64,000 nucleotides of DNA, taken from NCBI GenBank assembly GCA_017644045.1, contig JAEPMI010000008.1, positions 532,613 to 596,612 of the forward strand. The letters are read 5' to 3'. The position numbers and the translations under genes are program-made. The notes beneath the pieces are model-generated. The model was not told the origin of the DNA. It ran no database searches and saw only the letters and a program-made list of their open reading frames with translations. Positions 52,153-60,230 of the stretch are shown here, piece by piece (positions within the stretch are counted from its first letter, which is position 1; each line of letters starts with the position of its first letter). This stretch comes from Deltaproteobacteria bacterium (GTDB taxonomy: Bacteria > Myxococcota_A > Polyangia > Polyangiales > Houyiibacteriaceae).

Positions 52153-53913
52153 TCAGAAGACGGCGCCGATCGCGGGCGCCAAGATGCGCGTGTAGGCCCG
52201 TTCGAAGTCCTCGTCCCACTCCATCCGGAACGAGCCGCCGATGTGGAACTTGCCGAACTTGGCGGTCATCCCGGCCACGAACCCGACCGGATTGAGGAAC
52301 GCGTCCGACGAGCCGCCGGCGCGGATGGAGATGAGCCCGAAGCTGTATGCGAGGTGGAAGGCGACCCCACCGCGGCGTCCGAAGCGCACACCGAGGCCGG
52401 GCCCGAGCCCGCCGTGGACCGCGTTGCCGCCGTCGCCGAAGAGGACGTCGAGCCCGCCGCCGAGGATGAACGCGACCCGAGTGGAGACCTCGGGGCGGAG
52501 CGTGCCGATCGGGAAGTAGAGCTCCACACCGAATCCGCGAATGGGCGAGAACGTGTGGTCGACCGAGTAGCCCGCGAGCGCGTAGGGACGCCACTTGCCG
52601 CGCGGTCCGCTGGGCGCCGTTCGACGACTCGCGATGTGTCCACGGCCGACTCCGCCGGCGACCGCTGCCGGGGTCAGGAAGCCCACGAAGGGCGAACGGT
52701 CGACGATCGTCGCGTCGCCGTTCCGGGCCCGTTCGGCGAGCGCGAAGGCGAGGCGCCAGAGCTGGTCGGCCAGCCGCCGGGTGGGACCGGGCTGCATCTG
52801 GTCGGGCGAGGGCATGCCTCCGGAGCGCTCGAGAATGACCTGCGCACAGTCCCAGAAGAACGCGGCGAGGAGCCCGAGCAGATCCGGGTCGTCGGTCTCG
52901 TTCGCGATCGCGCGGAAGCGATCGATCAGCGCGCTCTCGGTCGGGTCGTCGACGAAGTTCGCGGCCTCCTCGAGGAGCTCGGCGCCGCCCAGCCGGACGA
53001 TGGCATCCACGACCTGAGCGATGCGACTCGCCGCGAGCGCGTCTCCGCGAAGCCTTCGGTAGGCCTCCGAGAGCGCACCACCGCGGAGAGCCTGGCGATA
53101 CGCCGCTGCGATCGGTGCGATCGGGACCGCCAGACCGATGCCCTCGGCGCCCATCCGGTGCGAGGCCCGGGCGACGACGATGCCGACGAGCGCTTCGTTC
53201 GCGTCGAGGAGGGGGCCGCCCGAGTTGCCCGGGTTCACGCTGATGTCCAGCTGCAGTCGGCCGTCGTCGAGCACTCCGCCGATGATCCCGCGACTCGACT
53301 GTGGCTGCCGCCGATCGGCGTCGAAGGGGTAGCCGATGGCGGTGATCGTGTCGCGAACGCTCAATGCAGGAACCCCGTCCGGTAGGGGCACCACGTGCTC
53401 GATCGGACCACCCGCGTTCACCAGGAGGATCGCGAAGTCGAGGTCGGTGTCCGCGTACACGACCTCCGCCGGAACCACCGGTCCGCTGCCAGGGAAACGA
53501 ACGGCGACGTGGCGAGCACCTTCGACGACGTGCCGGGCCGTGACGACGACGCCGCGCGGGTCGACCACCACGCCCGTGCCGTGTCCGGCTTCTGGCAGGC
53601 CGATCACCCGGGTCTGAAAGCGTCCGCGGACCTGCTCGGTGGTCACGTTGGCGACCGCGAACACCCGTACCGTCGCCTGGTCGATGGCCTCGAAGCGGAC
53701 GCCGTGCTCGGTCGGCTGCGCAGGCGGTGGGCCCGCAGGCACGACGGGCTGGGTCGGCGGCGTGGCCGGGGTGACCGGCTGGGCTGAGGGCGCGACCGGG
53801 GTCGACCCAGGGGGCGCGGTCAGGTCACCGCCGTCTTCCTGCGCGAACGCCGGGATGGAGAGCGTGGACAGCACCGCAGCGCCGATGGCCGCGCTGAGGG
53901 CACCACGAGACAC
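52153..53913 (-). CDS. Secreted trypsin-like serine protease with barrel-like C-terminal domain
   Basis: Protein of 586 aa. Signal peptide to about residue 24 ('STLSIPAFA'), Pro-rich linker to 68. An HtrA-type protease domain (about 70-270) has the full triad: His128 in 'VVTARHVV', Asp159 in 'DLDFAIL' and Ser231 in 'NPGNSGGPLL'. There is no PDZ domain. A helical region (about 280-400) follows. The last ~150 residues ('YALAGYSVDHTFSPIRGFGV', 'VAFILGGGLDVLFGD', 'VAFHLAYSFGLISI', 'FHIGGSFRMEW') look like amphipathic strands of a small outer-membrane barrel. The combination suggests a protease tethered to the outer membrane. Confidence 0.8.
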   Translation of the reverse strand: MSRGALSAAIGAAVLSTLSIPAFAQEDGGDLTAPPGSTPVAPSAQPVTPATPPTQPVVPAGPPPAQPTEHGVRFEAIDQATVRVFAVANVTTEQVRGRFQTRVIGLPEAGHGTGVVVDPRGVVVTARHVVEGARHVAVRFPGSGPVVPAEVVYADTDLDFAILLVNAGGPIEHVVPLPDGVPALSVRDTITAIGYPFDADRRQPQSSRGIIGGVLDDGRLQLDISVNPGNSGGPLLDANEALVGIVVARASHRMGAEGIGLAVPIAPIAAAYRQALRGGALSEAYRRLRGDALAASRIAQVVDAIVRLGGAELLEEAANFVDDPTESALIDRFRAIANETDDPDLLGLLAAFFWDCAQVILERSGGMPSPDQMQPGPTRRLADQLWRLAFALAERARNGDATIVDRSPFVGFLTPAAVAGGVGRGHIASRRTAPSGPRGKWRPYALAGYSVDHTFSPIRGFGVELYFPIGTLRPEVSTRVAFILGGGLDVLFGDGGNAVHGGLGPGLGVRFGRRGGVAFHLAYSFGLISIRAGGSSDAFLNPVGFVAGMTAKFGKFHIGGSFRMEWDEDFERAYTRILAPAIGAVF

Positions 53914-54001
53914 GGCGACCAGACTACCCGCAACCGGGGAGGTATCAAGGTGAAAGACTCAATGGTGCCGGATTGTTCCAAGGGAACTGGCCCCAGTGAG
54001 C

Positions 54002-55111
54002 TCAGTAGCCCTGGGCTCGCAGCCAGGTGACCAGATCCCGATAGAACTGCAGGTGCTCCCACTCGTTGCCGATGCCGGGCTGGTCTCCGAGGATCTGCCC
54101 CATCTGATCGAAGTGGTCGGCGGGCACGCAGCCGAGGAAGGTGCCCCAGCGGGAGCTGGTGACCCGGACGAGCCCGTCGTTGGGCTCGGGGTCGCCGAAG
54201 CCACCGTCCATGAACGCTTCGCTCACGGCGAGGAGCGGGTCGATGGGATCGCGCTCGAGGGCGAAGTCACGGATGAACGCGGGCGGCTCCTCGGCAGCAC
54301 ACGTGGTCAGCGCGAGGTTGCGGTCCGAGCGCCCACCGATCGAGTAGTAGTCGACGTTCGGCTGGTCGGGGTGGGCGGCGTTGAAGGCTGCCGCGCCCTC
54401 CTCGGAGAGCTGATCGAGGGCGGCGAAGAAGCTCGTTTCGTCACCCGCGGCGTCCCAGAGCGGGCGACCGACGATGCGGATCAGACCATCGACCCACTCG
54501 CGGAGGTCCTCGTTCTCGGTGGCCGCCTGCACGAGGTCGATGGTCGGTGTTCCGCGGTGCGGCGTCGCAATGGTGACGACCGCCGCGACCTGCTCGGGCC
54601 TCGTGCTGGCGACGTAGCGCGCGTCGAGCCCGCCCTGTGAGTGACCCACGATGACGACCTTCGCGTGGCCAGTGGTCGTGAGGATCTCTTCCACGGCCGC
54701 CGCGAGCTCTTCGCCGCGGGTCTCCGAGTCGTTGAAGGGATCGACCGCGGGCGTGAAGACGTTCGACTCGCCCACCGCGGCCAGGTCGTCCTTCACCCCG
54801 AAGAAGTAGGTCAGGAAGCTCCCGCCGAGCTCCTCGAAGCCGAAGAACCCGTGGGCGAGCACGATCGGGTAGGGCGCCCCGAGCGGTGCGCCCGCGTCGG
54901 ATGGCGGACGGGCGTCGACGCCGGCGTCCTCGGGCGCCGGCCCGGAGTCGACCCCCGAGTCGACGGGCGCGCCGGCGTCGCCCACGACCGAGCCATCGAC
55001 GACGGGCACGACCCCATCGCCATCGTCACCACCGCACGCGAGCAAGAGCACGGCAGCCACCCCAATGGCTGCACGTGCCCTGCTGCGCCGACCCAAAGGC
55101 GCATCCAACAC
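54002..55111 (-). CDS. Lipoprotein lipase-like alpha/beta hydrolase
   Basis: Protein of 369 aa with a GTG start. Lipobox 'AAVLLLAC' (Cys26), long Asp/Gly/Ala/Pro linker. The hydrolase domain starts 'YPIVLAHGFFGF' (oxyanion His-Gly) and has the nucleophile Ser158 in 'VIVGHSQGGLDARY', the acid in 'EPNDGLVRVTS' and His in 'VPADHFDQMGQ'. 'ATPHRGT' and the order match family I bacterial triacylglycerol lipases (Pseudomonas type). It would hydrolyse lipids at the cell surface. No lipase foldase (Lif) gene is nearby. The amidohydrolase lies upstream on the same strand. Confidence 0.87.
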   Translation of the reverse strand: MLDAPLGRRSRARAAIGVAAVLLLACGGDDGDGVVPVVDGSVVGDAGAPVDSGVDSGPAPEDAGVDARPPSDAGAPLGAPYPIVLAHGFFGFEELGGSFLTYFFGVKDDLAAVGESNVFTPAVDPFNDSETRGEELAAAVEEILTTTGHAKVVIVGHSQGGLDARYVASTRPEQVAAVVTIATPHRGTPTIDLVQAATENEDLREWVDGLIRIVGRPLWDAAGDETSFFAALDQLSEEGAAAFNAAHPDQPNVDYYSIGGRSDRNLALTTCAAEEPPAFIRDFALERDPIDPLLAVSEAFMDGGFGDPEPNDGLVRVTSSRWGTFLGCVPADHFDQMGQILGDQPGIGNEWEHLQFYRDLVTWLRAQGY

Positions 55112-55162
55112 GCCGACACTCTCGCCTCACTTCGGGGGCGTCCGCAAGCGCGGGCCCCACAC

Positions 55163-56239
55163 TCAGTCGTCGGTGCCGGAGAGGTAGACCCGGTGGAAGT
55201 TGTCGGAGAGCAGCCCGCGGATCTGCGCCTCGCTCCAGCCGCCGGCTTCGGCGGCTGCGAGGACATCCTCGAGGTAGCTGCGGACCTTGCCGCTCGACTG
55301 TGGGCCGTCGCTGGCGAAGAGGGTCTTGCCGGTGAGGCTCCGGGCGGCGATGGCGGCCATGACGCTCGGGAGCTGAGGCTCGGAGCGTTCGACGTCGTTG
55401 CCGTCTTCGTCGATTCGGAGCGGTGAGCCCAGCGCGCTGACCTCGAGGTAGACGTTGTCGTTCTCGGCGGCCAGGTCGAGCGCCGCCGCGGTCGCGCGCG
55501 CATCGCCCTGGCCGACGTGGGCCAGCACGAAGGTCACGTCGGGTCGGTCGGCCACGAGCGCCGCGAGGTTGGTCGGGTCGTAGTGCGAGGGCTCGTCGAC
55601 CGTACCCGGGAAGGGCGAGAAGCCGGTGTGCAGGAGCACGGGCACGTCGTACTCGGCGGCGACGTCGTACACGCCGAAGTAGGCCTCGTCGTCGAAGGCG
55701 ACCTGCTGGTGCGGATGCGCGAGCTTGATGCCGATGAAGAGGCCCGGGTGGCCCTCGAAGTAGGACCCGAGCGCTTCGAGGCGTCGCTCGGCTTCCGCCT
55801 CGTCGTCCGTGAAGTCCACGAAGTCGATGCTCGCGAAGCCGTAGGCCCACGGCGTGCCGTCGTCGCGCACGTTGCGCTCGTCCGTGAGCGCGGCCTGCAG
55901 CTCGCGGTTGGTGAACACGCCCGTGGTCTCCGGCGCGTAGACCGCGTAGAGCACCGCGTGGTCCACCCCCGCCATCTCGGTCTGCGCGTGGATGCCGATG
56001 TGCTCCGCGTAGGGGTCCGAGAGGAGGTTGAGGATCGAGGGCGCGTAGGCGCGGACGAAGGGCGGGAGCGACGAGATCACGAACTCGCGCCCACCCTCCG
56101 AGAAGCGCGAGAGGCTTCCCGGGTGCAGGTGCATGTCGACCACCTCGAAGGTGCCCGACTCCCGTTCGATCTCCGCGCCGACGGGCGCGCTCGGCCCGGC
56201 GAAGAGCAGCGCGGCGACAATCATCATCATGCGGTTCAC
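55163..56239 (-). CDS. Secreted amidohydrolase (amidohydrolase_2, COG2159 type)
   Basis: Protein of 358 aa. The GTG at 56239 overlaps the stop of the upstream lipoprotein by four bases (GTGA); an ATG three codons later is the alternative. Signal peptide 'MMMIVAALLFAGPSAPVGAE'. Metal and catalytic sites of a TIM-barrel amidohydrolase: 'DMHLHPG' (HxH), 'KLAHPH', 'VLLHTGFSPF' (His), 'VLAHVGQ' (His) and 'LFASDGPQ' (Asp). Related enzymes include decarboxylases and lactonases such as 2-pyrone-4,6-dicarboxylate hydrolase. An exported version is less usual. Substrate unknown. Confidence 0.82.
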   Translation of the reverse strand: MNRMMMIVAALLFAGPSAPVGAEIERESGTFEVVDMHLHPGSLSRFSEGGREFVISSLPPFVRAYAPSILNLLSDPYAEHIGIHAQTEMAGVDHAVLYAVYAPETTGVFTNRELQAALTDERNVRDDGTPWAYGFASIDFVDFTDDEAEAERRLEALGSYFEGHPGLFIGIKLAHPHQQVAFDDEAYFGVYDVAAEYDVPVLLHTGFSPFPGTVDEPSHYDPTNLAALVADRPDVTFVLAHVGQGDARATAAALDLAAENDNVYLEVSALGSPLRIDEDGNDVERSEPQLPSVMAAIAARSLTGKTLFASDGPQSSGKVRSYLEDVLAAAEAGGWSEAQIRGLLSDNFHRVYLSGTDD

Positions 56240-56817
56240 AGCGCCATCTCCATCCGCGGGGCGGTCTCGTCGATCGTGAAGGGCGCGATGACGGCGACCT
56301 TGCTGACCGTGCCGTCCTCGCCGAGCTCGACGCTCAGGCCCTCGGTGTAGAAACGGACGCCGCCCGCCTCGAAGTCGGCTTCACCGAGCGACTCGAGCAG
56401 CTCGGCTTCGGTGGCGCCGGGCTCGATCGGCCCCTCGAAGGTGCCGCCGTCGAGCGCGCCGATGCCCATCACGTAGGCGTCGTCGCTGACCATGCTGTCC
56501 ATGCTCGAGGCGAGCACGACCTCCATGCCCATTCGCGGCACGGCCACGAGGCCGAGGCGGTTGAAGGCGACGGGGCGCGCGCCGTCCAGCACGCCGACGA
56601 TGTCGGACCAGCGGTCACCGACGTTGACCGGGCCGATGCCCTCGCCCGGGCGGATGCTCAGCGGCTCCCGCGGTGCCATGGGCGCGTCCGCTTCGGAGGC
56701 CGCGTCGACGGCGGGCTCGTCTTCGTCGCCGCAGCCGAGCAATCCGAGCAGCCCCATCGTGGAAGCCGCGATCAGCGATCTGCAAAAGTTGGAAGTCGCA
56801 CTTCTAAGTTGGTCCAT
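56236..56817 (-). CDS. Small lipoprotein, coupled to amidohydrolase
   Basis: Protein of 193 aa. The ATG at 56817 gives a signal with 'MGLLGLLGC' (Cys29) and a 'GDEDEP' linker. The mature region 'SIRPGEGIGPVNVGDRWSDIV' followed by 'EAELLESLGEADFEAGGVRFY' repeats a 'iG..~G.t..ev...lG.p' pattern seen in small-protein-A/OmlA or BLIP-like folds, so it may be a BLIP-like or BamE-like alpha/beta repeat protein (inference). The 4-bp GTGA overlap with the amidohydrolase implies joint translation. Confidence 0.7.
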   Translation of the reverse strand: MDQLRSATSNFCRSLIAASTMGLLGLLGCGDEDEPAVDAASEADAPMAPREPLSIRPGEGIGPVNVGDRWSDIVGVLDGARPVAFNRLGLVAVPRMGMEVVLASSMDSMVSDDAYVMGIGALDGGTFEGPIEPGATEAELLESLGEADFEAGGVRFYTEGLSVELGEDGTVSKVAVIAPFTIDETAPRMEMAL

Positions 56818-56887
56818 GTGGAGGTGATCGCACGCGGACGCCTTCGTCCCCATGAGCGGGCTCACGAGGTGAACCGGCCTCGTCGCC

Positions 56888-57433
56888 TCAGTACGGGCCG
56901 CCGACGTCGAACGCCCGAGCGATGGCGAAGAGCTCGGCCATCTGCGCCTCCCGCACCGATGGGTCGGCGACGGCCTCCATCATCCGCATTTCCAGCGGCG
57001 CGGGGTCACCGTTGGCGGCGAGTGTGTAGGCAGCCCGCCAGACCTCGATGTCCGGCATGGCGTGGCGGGCGATCGGAACCGCCATCGAAATCTGAAAGAG
57101 CCCCTGGGTGATGCCATCCGCGAACTCGGCGAACATGGGGCCCCGCTCGAACGCGGCACGCATGTCGTACACGGCCCCAACCAGGAGCTGCAGCCCGGGC
57201 TGTGCGCGGGTCGGGAGCCGCAGGTCTTCCTGCTTCAGCTCGACCTGGACCAGATCCTCTGACCAACCGTTGGCGGCCGGGAAAGCTCTCCGCACTCGTC
57301 GCACCGCATACCGCGCGACACGTTTTGCGACCGCCGCGTCCTCGTCGACGGCTGTGCGCAGCACGCGAGTCACATCGTCCGCCGCGCCACCACGCCGCGC
57401 GACCTTCTCCATTGCCGTGACGTGGCGACCCAT
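56888..57433 (-). CDS. Hypothetical protein
   Basis: Protein of 181 aa, no signal peptide. It begins with a basic helical segment ('VAKRVARYAVRRVRRAFPAANG'), then a helix-rich body with many Met and Ala ('EMRMMEAVADPSVREAQMAEL'). I do not recognise a family. It is divergent from the DUF2314 gene, with 26 bp between the starts, so the two promoters must overlap the neighbouring coding regions or be leaderless. Confidence 0.6.
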   Translation of the reverse strand: MGRHVTAMEKVARRGGAADDVTRVLRTAVDEDAAVAKRVARYAVRRVRRAFPAANGWSEDLVQVELKQEDLRLPTRAQPGLQLLVGAVYDMRAAFERGPMFAEFADGITQGLFQISMAVPIARHAMPDIEVWRAAYTLAANGDPAPLEMRMMEAVADPSVREAQMAELFAIARAFDVGGPY

Positions 57434-57459
57434 GCTTCGAGCGATGGTACACCCAGCCC

Positions 57460-58227
57460 ATGAGCAACTACTCGAACCGCAGCGGCCGCTCCGACATCTT
57501 CCAGGCGCCCACCGGCGACGCGATGGACGCGGCCTACGCGCGAGCCCGCGCGTCCTTCAAGTACTGCTGGCGCGAGCTCTCGTGGGAGATGCGGCGGATC
57601 GTGCCCGGGCTGGATGTGTCGGCCGTGAAGTTCGCGTTCAGCGACGACGGAGACTTCATGGGTCCCGACGTCGAGCACATGTGGCTCGCGGATGTCGGCT
57701 TCGATGGCGAGCACGTCTACGGACGCCTGCTCAACACGCCGGGTCACCTGCGCTCGGTGAGCGCGGGGGATGCCATCCGTCGCCCACTCGCGGAGCTCGA
57801 GGACTGGCTCTACGCGACGGGCGGGAAGGCCTATGGCGGCTACACCATCGATCTGATGCGCCAGTCGATGGAGCCGGCCGATCGGCAGGGCCACGACCAG
57901 GCGTGGGGCCTCGACTTCGGCGAGCCGGGCACGGTCGAGGTCGTCTACTTCGAGGGTGGTCCCGATCAGGAGCACCCGATGAGCCAGAACATGGGCCCGA
58001 AGCTGCGAGAGCTCCTGACGAAGGACCCGTCGATCGCCACCAGCGCGGACGACCACGGCTGGACCCAGCTGCATCAGATGGCGCTCGCGGGGAGCCTGGC
58101 CGCGGTCGACCTGCTGCTCGAGTTCGGTGCGGACCGTAGCGCGCGAAACCGGGAAGGCCGAACCGCGCTGGAGCTCGCTGAGATGGTCGGCTGGGGCGCA
58201 GTTGTCGAGCGGCTTCGGCAGGGCTGA
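57460..58227 (+). CDS. DUF2314 domain protein with C-terminal ankyrin repeats
   Basis: Protein of 255 aa. The DUF2314-like domain (about 25-150) shows 'VKFAFSDDGDFMGPDVEHMWL' (21 residues, boundaries approximate), 'GRLLNTPGHLRSVSAGDAI' and 'EDWLYATGGKAYGGYTI', close to the family form 'EhmWv.dv...G.l.N.P......Gd.v.....ei.DW.y..~gk..Ggft'. The C-terminal part carries one and a half ankyrin repeats ('HGWTQLHQMALAGSLAAVDLLLEFGAD' spread over a repeat, then 'NREGRTALELAEMVG'). A cytosolic, protein-binding role is likely; precise role unknown. DUF2314 plus ankyrin also occurs in Bacteroidetes and Planctomycetes. Confidence 0.75.
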   Translation: MSNYSNRSGRSDIFQAPTGDAMDAAYARARASFKYCWRELSWEMRRIVPGLDVSAVKFAFSDDGDFMGPDVEHMWLADVGFDGEHVYGRLLNTPGHLRSVSAGDAIRRPLAELEDWLYATGGKAYGGYTIDLMRQSMEPADRQGHDQAWGLDFGEPGTVEVVYFEGGPDQEHPMSQNMGPKLRELLTKDPSIATSADDHGWTQLHQMALAGSLAAVDLLLEFGADRSARNREGRTALELAEMVGWGAVVERLRQG

Positions 58228-58264
58228 CGGGCGGCATCCGGGGTCTGCCGTTAGGATCTCGTCG

Positions 58265-60187
58265 ATGACGAGAGGCTCCATCGTCCTGGCCCTCCTTGCA
58301 CTCGCCTGTCGGGACCCCGAGTCGCCCATGGACCCCTACGACTACCCTCCGACCTGCGAGGATGGGACCACGCTCGTCGACGACCGCTACTGCACGCCAT
58401 GCTCGCCTGGCTACTACTGCCCGTGGGGCGACCACCCGAGCATCGAGTGCAGGCTCGCGGGAGGCTTCGACCACGATCGGGATCCCGCGACCCCTTGTGA
58501 GTTCACGACCAACTGCAGCCCCGGCCAGCGCGTGGCGCGAGAGCCCACGAACACTTCCGACCGGACCTGTGAGCCGTGCCCGGTAGGAACGACCTCGGAG
58601 ACCACCAACGCCACCGAGTGCACGCCGACGGCGGAGCTGCTCGCGCTCACCGACCTCTCGCTGGGTGAGCGGCACACGTGCGGCCTTCGCACCGACGGAG
58701 GGACCGTGTGCTGGGGAGCCGACGGACTCGGGCAGTCGAGCAGGTCCGCGACGCAGCGACACGAGGCCATCGCGGCAGGTCGCGACGCCACCTGTCGACG
58801 CATCGACGGAGCGCGAGCGATCGTGTGTGACGGTCGGTCGGATCGGCCGGTCGTCGCCGATGCTCCGAGCTCGGCCTCCTTCGCCATGATGGCGCTCGGT
58901 GTGGAGACGGGCTGTGGGGTCGGCATGCTCGGTGGCGTCATCTGCTGGGGGGACGACAGCGATGGGTTGGTGAGTGACGCCCCCGAGGGTGTGGTCACCT
59001 CGCTGGTGGTGGGCGCGCGAACGGCATGTGCGCTGCTCCCAGATGGAACGCTGACCTGCTGGGGTGCCATCGAGCCTGGCATCGACGAGCCTCCGGACGG
59101 TTCCTTCGTTGCCTTGTCGATGTACGAGCGGGCGGCGTGCGCACTGACGGCGGAGGGTTCCCCTGTCTGTTGGGGTGGTTTCACAGCCGAGCCAGGGATC
59201 GTGGGCTTCTCCGAGCTCGCGGTCGGGGGCGCGCACGCGTGCGTGTCGAACGCGGTCACGACGTACTGCTGGGGCGCCAACGACGAGGGTGAGACGGAGG
59301 CTCCGGCCGAGGGGCTCGAGATCCTTCGCGCTGGCGCGGGCCACACCTGTGGGGTTCGGAGCTCCGACGGGTCGGTCGTCTGCTGGGGCCGGGACGATGC
59401 CGGCCAGACCTCGGGGGCCCCCTCCTTCGAACCGCGGCAGGACCTCGCCATCGGGGCAGAGGCCGTCTGCCTGGTCGATGCCGCGGGTACGGTCGGGTGT
59501 TGGGGGGAGGCGGCCCGCACCGTGACCGATGCCGCGCCAACGGGAGTCACCGCACTTGCAGCCGAGGGCTCGGCGTTCTGTGCCCTCCTCGAGGACGGGC
59601 GCCCGGTCTGCTGGAACGATGATCGGGAAGGCCTCGTCTCCGGTGTGCCCGATGTGGCGCTGACATCCATCGCCGTCGGCGACTCGTTGGCCTGCGGGCT
59701 GGACGCTGCCCGGCTGCCGCACTGCTGGGGCACGCACGCCGTGGACGTGCCAGCGCTCGAAGTCGCGGCGCTGGACGTCGGCGGGGGCCGCGCGTGCGGT
59801 GTGCTCGCGGGCGAATGGGTCGTCTCGTGCTGGGGTGCGGTCGGCGATGAGCCGGAGGGCGCGACGGTCGAACCCGTGATCGCCGTCGCGGACGCGGGTG
59901 TGGGCGGCTGCGCGGTCCGAACGGATGGGGACTTGGTTTGTTGGGGCGAAGCGACAACGAGTCTCTCGTTCGAGCCCGAAGAGCTGGTGATGGGCCTCGG
60001 GACCGCGTGTGGTCGCCGGGGCGGCACGGTGTCGTGCTCGTCGGAGATCCTCGGTGACCGCGTTCCCGAGGGCACGCTCGAACGTTTCGATCGCCTGGCC
60101 GCTGGCCGGCCAGACTTGGCCTGCGGCCGTCGCGTCGACGACGGGAGCTGGACCTGCTGGGGTAGCCACCGCTGGAACCCGCGCTGA
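58265..60187 (+). CDS. RCC1-like repeat lipoprotein
   Basis: Protein of 640 aa. The ATG at 58265 begins 'MTRGSIVLALLALAC' (Cys15). A Cys-rich EGF/ephrin-receptor-like stretch ('CTPCSPGYYCPWG', 'CEPCPVGTT') runs to about residue 120. Then come about ten repeats of 'i.aG..haCgl..dG.v.CWG.n..G', for example 'HTCGLRTDGGTVCWGADGLGQ' and 'TACALLPDGTLTCWG', the myxobacterial version of RCC1 blades that forms a beta-propeller, each with a Cys pair. Probably exposed on the surface. Function unknown. Confidence 0.85.
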   Translation: MTRGSIVLALLALACRDPESPMDPYDYPPTCEDGTTLVDDRYCTPCSPGYYCPWGDHPSIECRLAGGFDHDRDPATPCEFTTNCSPGQRVAREPTNTSDRTCEPCPVGTTSETTNATECTPTAELLALTDLSLGERHTCGLRTDGGTVCWGADGLGQSSRSATQRHEAIAAGRDATCRRIDGARAIVCDGRSDRPVVADAPSSASFAMMALGVETGCGVGMLGGVICWGDDSDGLVSDAPEGVVTSLVVGARTACALLPDGTLTCWGAIEPGIDEPPDGSFVALSMYERAACALTAEGSPVCWGGFTAEPGIVGFSELAVGGAHACVSNAVTTYCWGANDEGETEAPAEGLEILRAGAGHTCGVRSSDGSVVCWGRDDAGQTSGAPSFEPRQDLAIGAEAVCLVDAAGTVGCWGEAARTVTDAAPTGVTALAAEGSAFCALLEDGRPVCWNDDREGLVSGVPDVALTSIAVGDSLACGLDAARLPHCWGTHAVDVPALEVAALDVGGGRACGVLAGEWVVSCWGAVGDEPEGATVEPVIAVADAGVGGCAVRTDGDLVCWGEATTSLSFEPEELVMGLGTACGRRGGTVSCSSEILGDRVPEGTLERFDRLAAGRPDLACGRRVDDGSWTCWGSHRWNPR

Positions 60188-60230
60188 CTCCCGGCTGCCC
60201 CAGCACGGCGGTGCGTGCTATCAGCGGCAC

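Noticed and set aside
57731..60169. 812-residue open frame opposite the RCC1-like gene
   Set aside because: Shadow; the plus strand shows regular CWG repeats and a lipobox.
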